This document shows, piece after piece, positions 14,100-17,590 of a stretch of DNA of 17,590 nucleotides (within the stretch, counting starts at the first letter, position 1; each line of letters opens with the position of its first letter). A model generated the notes under the pieces. That model did not search any database. It worked only from the letters and a program-made list of their open reading frames with translations, and had not been told where the DNA came from. Source of the stretch: an uncultured Spirochaetia bacterium (lineage in GTDB: Bacteria > Spirochaetota > CALGPD01); the NCBI GenBank assembly GCA_937960625.1, contig CALGPD010000242.1, positions 1-17,590 on the forward strand. The letters are read 5' to 3'. A program made the position numbers and the translations under genes.

Positions 14100-15399
14100 A
14101 AACAAGACTTAACACATTGTCTAAATCCTGAATAATATCATCAATGTTTTCAATTCCTACTGATAACCTTATAAATTCCTCTGTAATTCCGGAAGCTTTT
14201 AAGTCTTCAACTGATAATTGCTGATGCGTTGTTGATGCAGGATGAGTAATAATACTCTTTGAATCTCCAATATTTGTTACGTGAGTAAATAACTTAACGT
14301 TTTCAATTAGTTTTATTCCTGCTTCAAGCCCGCCTTTCACATAAAAACTCACCATTCCGCCTGCACCTTTTGAAAGGTATTTATTACAGAGATCATTATA
14401 CGGGCTTGATTTTAATCCCGGATAATTCACCCGGCTGACTTTGGGATGAGATTCTAAAAATTCTGCAACCTTAAGCCCGTTCTCAGAATGCCTTTCCATT
14501 CTAAGTGACAAAGTTTCAAGCCCCTGTAATATTAAAAACGAATTCATAGGGGATAGCGCTGCTCCGATATCGCGCAACCCCTGTACTCTTGCTTTGATAA
14601 TATACGCAATATTTCCCAACCCGGATAAATTACCAAAAGTTTCCTGATATTTTATACCGTGATATGAAGGGTCAGGCTCCGTCAAACAAGGAAAATTCCC
14701 GTTGTCCCAATTAAAATTACCGGAATCTACTATTATTCCGCCTAAAGAATTACCGTGTCCACCAATAAACTTGGTTAATGAATGTATTAAAATATCAGCG
14801 CCGAAATCAAAAGGTTTTTCCAGATACGGCGTTGTCATTGTATTATCAACGATTAAAGGAATACCGGCATCGTGAGCAATTTTGGCAATCTTTTCCAAAT
14901 CCGCAACGTCCAGTTTAGGATTACCTATAGTTTCCGCGTAAATTGCTTTTGTTTTAGGAGTAATTTTTTCTTTAAATGAATCAAGGTTTTCAATATCTCC
15001 AAAATTAGTTTTAATTCCAAATTTGGGCAACGTATATTCAAATAAGTTATGCGTTCCTCCATACAAAGATTTTGAAGATAGAATCTCTTCACCTTGTTTT
15101 ACTATATTCGTTATTGCTATTAAGATTGCGGACATTCCGCTTGCAACCGCAAGAGCGCCTGTGCCGCCTTCGAGCATAGCAACGCGTTTTTCCAAAACTT
15201 CAGTAGTAGGGTTTGTTATCCTTGTGTAAATATTTCCAAACTCTTTAAGCTCAAATAAATTTGAGGCATGTTCTGCCGATTTATACTCATAAGCATTAGT
15301 CATGTAAATGGGCACTGCCATTGATGATGTATCTGAATCAATTTTATGCCCGCCATGTAAGCAAATTGTGTCAAAACCCTTAAAATTTTCCGCTGTCAT
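14098..15399 (-). CDS. metY: O-acetylhomoserine sulfhydrylase (aminocarboxypropyltransferase)
   Basis: A 433-residue PLP enzyme of the Cys/Met-metabolism family that converts O-acetylhomoserine and sulfide to homocysteine. The length of about 430 and the opening FDTICLHGGHKIDSDTSS fit this subfamily rather than the shorter MetB/MetC (about 380-400). NIYTRITNPTTEVLEKR is the phosphate and tyrosine region, VDNTMTTPYLEKP holds the PLP Asp, and the Schiff-base Lys is Lys210 in IHSLTKFIGGHG. SLGGIIVDSG and SLRMERHSENG follow in the normal order. An AGGAGG ribosome-binding site lies within the end of the regulator gene, 10 bases upstream. With metX it makes a direct-sulfhydrylation route to methionine. 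Confidence 0.95.
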   Translation of the reverse strand: MTAENFKGFDTICLHGGHKIDSDTSSMAVPIYMTNAYEYKSAEHASNLFELKEFGNIYTRITNPTTEVLEKRVAMLEGGTGALAVASGMSAILIAITNIVKQGEEILSSKSLYGGTHNLFEYTLPKFGIKTNFGDIENLDSFKEKITPKTKAIYAETIGNPKLDVADLEKIAKIAHDAGIPLIVDNTMTTPYLEKPFDFGADILIHSLTKFIGGHGNSLGGIIVDSGNFNWDNGNFPCLTEPDPSYHGIKYQETFGNLSGLGNIAYIIKARVQGLRDIGAALSPMNSFLILQGLETLSLRMERHSENGLKVAEFLESHPKVSRVNYPGLKSSPYNDLCNKYLSKGAGGMVSFYVKGGLEAGIKLIENVKLFTHVTNIGDSKSIITHPASTTHQQLSVEDLKASGITEEFIRLSVGIENIDDIIQDLDNVLSLV

Positions 15400-15409
15400 A
15401 ATGCCTCCT

Positions 15410-15880
15410 CTAAATATGATAATAATGAAAATCTTTTTTCATTTCTTCAGTTTCTTCTATTAAATCAAGCAACGTTGTTTCATCAACTATATTACTTATC
15501 GCGTTATTAACTTTTTTCCATAATTTTTTCATAGCACATATCCCCTCATAGGAACAAGGTTGATGCTCTTCAATTGGTAAATCTCTCGAAGAGTCAGGGC
15601 GTATACACTTTATTGGCCTAAGTGTTCCTTCACTTAACCTGATAATCTTACCAACGGTAATCTCATCAGCAGGAACTGCTAACATATAACCGCCTTCTTT
15701 GCCTCTTTTGGAACGCACTAATCCGGCTTTCTTCAAACCGATAAAAATCTGCTCAAGATACTTTAACGGAATATCATTTCTCTCACTAATTTCCTTTAAA
15801 GAAACAGGGCCTTTTTTCTGATACAATCCTATATCTATTAATGATTTTAGCGTATAGTCACCTTTGAAAGTTATTTTCAT
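15410..15880 (-). CDS. Rrf2-family transcriptional regulator, likely sulfur or Fe-S responsive
   Basis: A 156-residue winged-helix protein of the Rrf2 family. The N-terminal domain includes LKSLIDIGLY, SLKEISERNDIPLKYLEQIF (recognition helix) and the wing SKRGKEGGYMLA. The C-terminal part has three cysteines, Cys92, Cys109 and Cys115, in the region where IscR/NsrR-type members bind an Fe-S cluster; the spacing is wider than in IscR. Members include IscR, NsrR and the cysteine regulator CymR. The downstream operon of sulfur-assimilation enzymes suggests a CymR-like role, but the cysteines also allow a redox or Fe-S sensor. GGAG lies 6 bases before the ATG. A dyad at 15896-15918 adjoining its promoter is the probable autoregulatory operator. 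It is the first gene of the operon. Confidence 0.93.
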   Translation of the reverse strand: MKITFKGDYTLKSLIDIGLYQKKGPVSLKEISERNDIPLKYLEQIFIGLKKAGLVRSKRGKEGGYMLAVPADEITVGKIIRLSEGTLRPIKCIRPDSSRDLPIEEHQPCSYEGICAMKKLWKKVNNAISNIVDETTLLDLIEETEEMKKDFHYYHI

Positions 15881-15895
15881 AACTTCTCCTTTTTA

Positions 15896-15918
15896 ATTCC
15901 TACTAACTAGGTAGGAAT
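15896..15918. promoter_or_regulatory. Perfect 8-7-8 inverted repeat, probable Rrf2 operator
   Basis: ATTCCTAC (15896-15903) and GTAGGAAT (15911-15918) are perfect inverted copies 7 bases apart. The dyad lies immediately downstream of the -10 box of the operon promoter and covers the expected transcription start, a typical place for a repressor. Binding by the adjacent regulator is inferred. Confidence 0.75.
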
Positions 15919-15947
15919 AATATACTTTATATCACCGTTTTTGTCAA
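15919..15947 (-). promoter_or_regulatory. Promoter of the Rrf2-metY-cysK-metX-metW operon
   Basis: On the minus strand a perfect TTGACA (15947-15942), a 17-base spacer and TATATT (15924-15919) form a near-consensus sigma70 promoter. Transcription would start near 15912, leaving a leader of about 30 bases, too short for a SAM riboswitch or T-box. The regulator's ribosome-binding site (AAGGAG) follows. Confidence 0.82.
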
Positions 15948-15963
15948 TTTGAATGATTTTTTT

Positions 15964-15992
15964 TTGGTATTTTATTAAAAAAAACGTATACT
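15964..15992 (+). promoter_or_regulatory. Promoter giving a leaderless transcript for the CYTH gene
   Basis: TTGGTA (15964-15969), a 17-base spacer and TATACT (15987-15992). The -10 box ends 6 bases before the ATG at 15999, so transcription should begin at or next to the start codon. No ribosome-binding site precedes this ATG, in agreement with a leaderless mRNA. Confidence 0.55.
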
Positions 15993-15998
15993 TATTCA

Positions 15999-16538
15999 AT
16001 GGCTATTGAAATTGAAAAAAAGGCATGGATAAACTGTGCTGCTGAAACGGAAAAAAAAGTAAGTTCCATGATGGAGTTCTATAAAGAAGATGAAAAACAG
16101 GATGTGTATTATTTCAACGGAGATAGAAATAATATTGACTACCGCAAAGACCCTATTTTTAGAATAAGGAAGAATAAAAAAGGCTATCACGTTACTTTTA
16201 AAAAAAGGGAATTGTCCGGCAAAACGGAAATCAACACGGAAACCGAGTTTGAAATAATAAACCCGGAAAAAATGCAGGATTTGTTTTTCTACATGGGATA
16301 TGAAATCTTAATTGACAAACATAAAATAAGCAAAGTTTATAAGTATAAAAACGCAAATGTTGAGATTAACACGGTGAAAGGATTAGGGGATTTCATCGAA
16401 GTTGAAGTGGTTGCGGAAAACGAAAACCAAACAGATGACGCGATTAAAGTAATCAATGAAATATTCGAAATGCTTGATATTAATGAAGATAAAATTGAAG
16501 ACAGATTATACATTGATTTATTACTAGAAGGCAAATGA
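15999..16538 (+). CDS. CYTH-domain protein (class IV adenylate cyclase / triphosphatase family)
   Basis: A 179-residue single CYTH domain. The signature ExExK is present as EIEKK (Glu4, Glu6, Lys8). Basic residues of the triphosphate tunnel follow in IFRIRKNKKG (53-62) and VTFKKRE (65-71). Acidic strands TETEFEI (80-86) and FIEVEV (132-137) would bind the metal ions. The family includes CyaB-type class IV adenylate cyclases, thiamine triphosphatase and inorganic triphosphatases; a stand-alone domain like this could be any of them. The start is fixed by the N-terminal signature, although there is no ribosome-binding site. The stop overlaps the next gene's ATG by 4 bases (ATGA), indicating translational coupling with the methyltransferase. 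Confidence 0.85.
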   Translation: MAIEIEKKAWINCAAETEKKVSSMMEFYKEDEKQDVYYFNGDRNNIDYRKDPIFRIRKNKKGYHVTFKKRELSGKTEINTETEFEIINPEKMQDLFFYMGYEILIDKHKISKVYKYKNANVEINTVKGLGDFIEVEVVAENENQTDDAIKVINEIFEMLDINEDKIEDRLYIDLLLEGK

Positions 16539-17323
16539 TACGGTTCAGAAAACGCGTCAGCTTTAGAAACTTTAAAAAAGGCAACTATACCCCTGATTCT
16601 ATTGCACCGGCTTATACCTTGTTTTCAAAGTTTTACGATGAAACAATGTTCTACCTTAATTACCCTGTATGGCGGGATTATATATTAAAACTAACCCGTT
16701 ACTTTGACATTCAAGGCACAAGCCTTCTTGAGCTTGCGTCCGGCACCGGACATCTTGCAAAATATCTATCCGGACATTTTATGGTTACACCGAGCGATAA
16801 TTCCGGGCAAATGCTTGAAAAGCTAAAAAATAATTATCCTAAGTTTAAACCGCTAAAATTAAACATGTGCAGTTTTGAGCTTGAAGAAAAATACAACGTT
16901 GTTGTTTCCTTTAACGACAACGTGAATTACATAAAAGCCGGAGAAGAACTGCAAAGTCATTTTAACAGCGTAAAAAACGTGTTAAAACCTTCAGGGCTTT
17001 ATATTTTTGATACAACTCCAATGTTCAACATAAAAAAGAATTTTTTGGGAGTTCCGCTTTGTTTAAAAACTAAAGCCGGTTTTTTTAGATGGGAAAATTT
17101 TTTAAATGAACAAGAAAAAAGTGTACATTCTCATGTTGATATGTTAGAAATAGGCAAGGATAAAATTATCAGAGAAATACACAAACAAAAAATACACGAT
17201 GCTGATTTGCTAATTTCACTTTTATTAAAAACGGGTTTTAAAAAAGTTTATCATTTTGAGGGCTTCACAATGACACCCCCGATTCCAAAAAGTGAACATT
17301 ATCATTTTGCCGCATTGGTTTAG
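16535..17323 (+). CDS. Class I SAM-dependent methyltransferase, substrate unknown
   Basis: A 262-residue soluble protein. The segment AYTLFSKFYDETMFY (about 26-40) is the usual lead-in of small-molecule or ubiquinone/tRNA-like methyltransferases. SAM motif I is LLELASGTGHLA (64-75), and TPSDNSGQML provides the motif II acid (Asp88). NVVVSFNDNVNYI (about 120-132) and LKPSGLYIFDTTP are the later Rossmann strands. The C-terminal part (about 165-262) forms the substrate-facing sheet seen in relatives. The substrate cannot be told. The ATG overlaps the CYTH stop, so the two proteins are made from the same mRNA, and a Dabb-domain gene follows after 10 bases. The first 20 residues are strongly basic, and a later start is possible but has no better ribosome-binding site. 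Confidence 0.85.
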   Translation: MIRFRKRVSFRNFKKGNYTPDSIAPAYTLFSKFYDETMFYLNYPVWRDYILKLTRYFDIQGTSLLELASGTGHLAKYLSGHFMVTPSDNSGQMLEKLKNNYPKFKPLKLNMCSFELEEKYNVVVSFNDNVNYIKAGEELQSHFNSVKNVLKPSGLYIFDTTPMFNIKKNFLGVPLCLKTKAGFFRWENFLNEQEKSVHSHVDMLEIGKDKIIREIHKQKIHDADLLISLLLKTGFKKVYHFEGFTMTPPIPKSEHYHFAALV

Positions 17324-17333
17324 AGAGGAAAAC

Positions 17334-17590
17334 ATGGTTAAACACGTTGTTATGTTTAAATTTAAAGATTTCGTTGACGGAATGAATAAACCTTCTATTG
17401 CTTTAAAAGTAAAAGAAATGTTAGATGGATTGAAAAAACACATCAGTGAAATTCATAAAATGGAAATAGGGATAAACGAGAGCGCGCATGAAAGAGCTTA
17501 TGACTGTGTGTTATCTTCTGAGTTTAAAAGTTTTACCGCTCTTGAAAAATACAAAGTCCACCCGGAACACGTTAAGGTCAGCGAATTTTT
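17334..17590 (+). CDS. Dabb-domain (stress-responsive A/B barrel) protein, truncated by the window end
   Basis: At least 85 residues are visible, with no stop before the edge. The start VKHVVMFKFKD is the typical first strand of Dabb proteins. The helix VKEMLDGLKKHI, the strand HKMEIGINES and the final ALEKYKVHPEHVKVSEF with the family His pattern follow in order. The usual length is about 97-100 residues, so only the tail is missing. Dabb proteins are small dimeric ferredoxin-like barrels; some are enzymes, and most are uncharacterised. AGAGGA lies 4 bases before the ATG, 10 bases after the methyltransferase stop, so the gene is in the same operon. Confidence 0.88.
   Translation, partial: MVKHVVMFKFKDFVDGMNKPSIALKVKEMLDGLKKHISEIHKMEIGINESAHERAYDCVLSSEFKSFTALEKYKVHPEHVKVSEF

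Noticed and set aside
15881..15918. SAM riboswitch or T-box ahead of the sulfur operon
   Set aside because: The predicted leader is only about 30 bases and is occupied by the dyad and the ribosome-binding site, too short for either RNA.

Overview
This is an AT-rich bacterial window with about a dozen real genes. No rRNA, tRNA, CRISPR array, transposase or integrase gene was seen. An SH3-domain lipoprotein and two other exported proteins point to a cell with an envelope that holds lipoproteins. Pyruvate phosphate dikinase suggests PPi-linked, probably anaerobic, central metabolism. The lineage cannot be fixed from the sequence. A spirochaete or another AT-rich anaerobic Gram-negative phylum is a guess only.

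Region 1 (1-3081) looks like accessory, cassette-like DNA. Three genes lie on the minus strand: two small DUF1801 proteins and a TM1586-type nitroreductase. Long non-coding stretches separate them. An attC-like imperfect palindrome (2720-2802) sits 28 bases upstream of the revised nitroreductase start. A 66-bp perfect direct repeat (1113-1178 and 2829-2894) carries a candidate promoter aimed at the nitroreductase and at one DUF1801 gene. A related motif lies 3' of both of these genes.

Region 2 (3082-7285) encodes exported proteins. A secreted ankyrin-repeat protein on the minus strand is divergent from a plus-strand pair. The first of the pair is a 578-residue protein with 21 exact 24-residue MORN/YwqK-like units. 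The second is an SH3-domain lipoprotein. A hairpin terminator separates this pair from ppdK.

Region 3 (7286-11294) holds ppdK on the minus strand and, divergent from it across a very AT-rich gap, a membrane-anchored kinase-like protein whose catalytic Asp is replaced by Asn.

Region 4 (11291-15998) is a minus-strand sulfur-amino-acid operon in the order Rrf2-type regulator, metY, cysK, metX, metW. It starts from a near-consensus promoter with an adjoining 8-7-8 dyad that is probably the regulator's own operator. The enzymes activate homoserine by acetylation and make homocysteine (metX, metY) and cysteine (cysK). MetW is the usual partner of MetX.

Region 5 (15964-17590) is a plus-strand operon of a CYTH-domain protein, a methyltransferase and a truncated Dabb-domain protein. 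It appears to start from a promoter that gives a leaderless mRNA.
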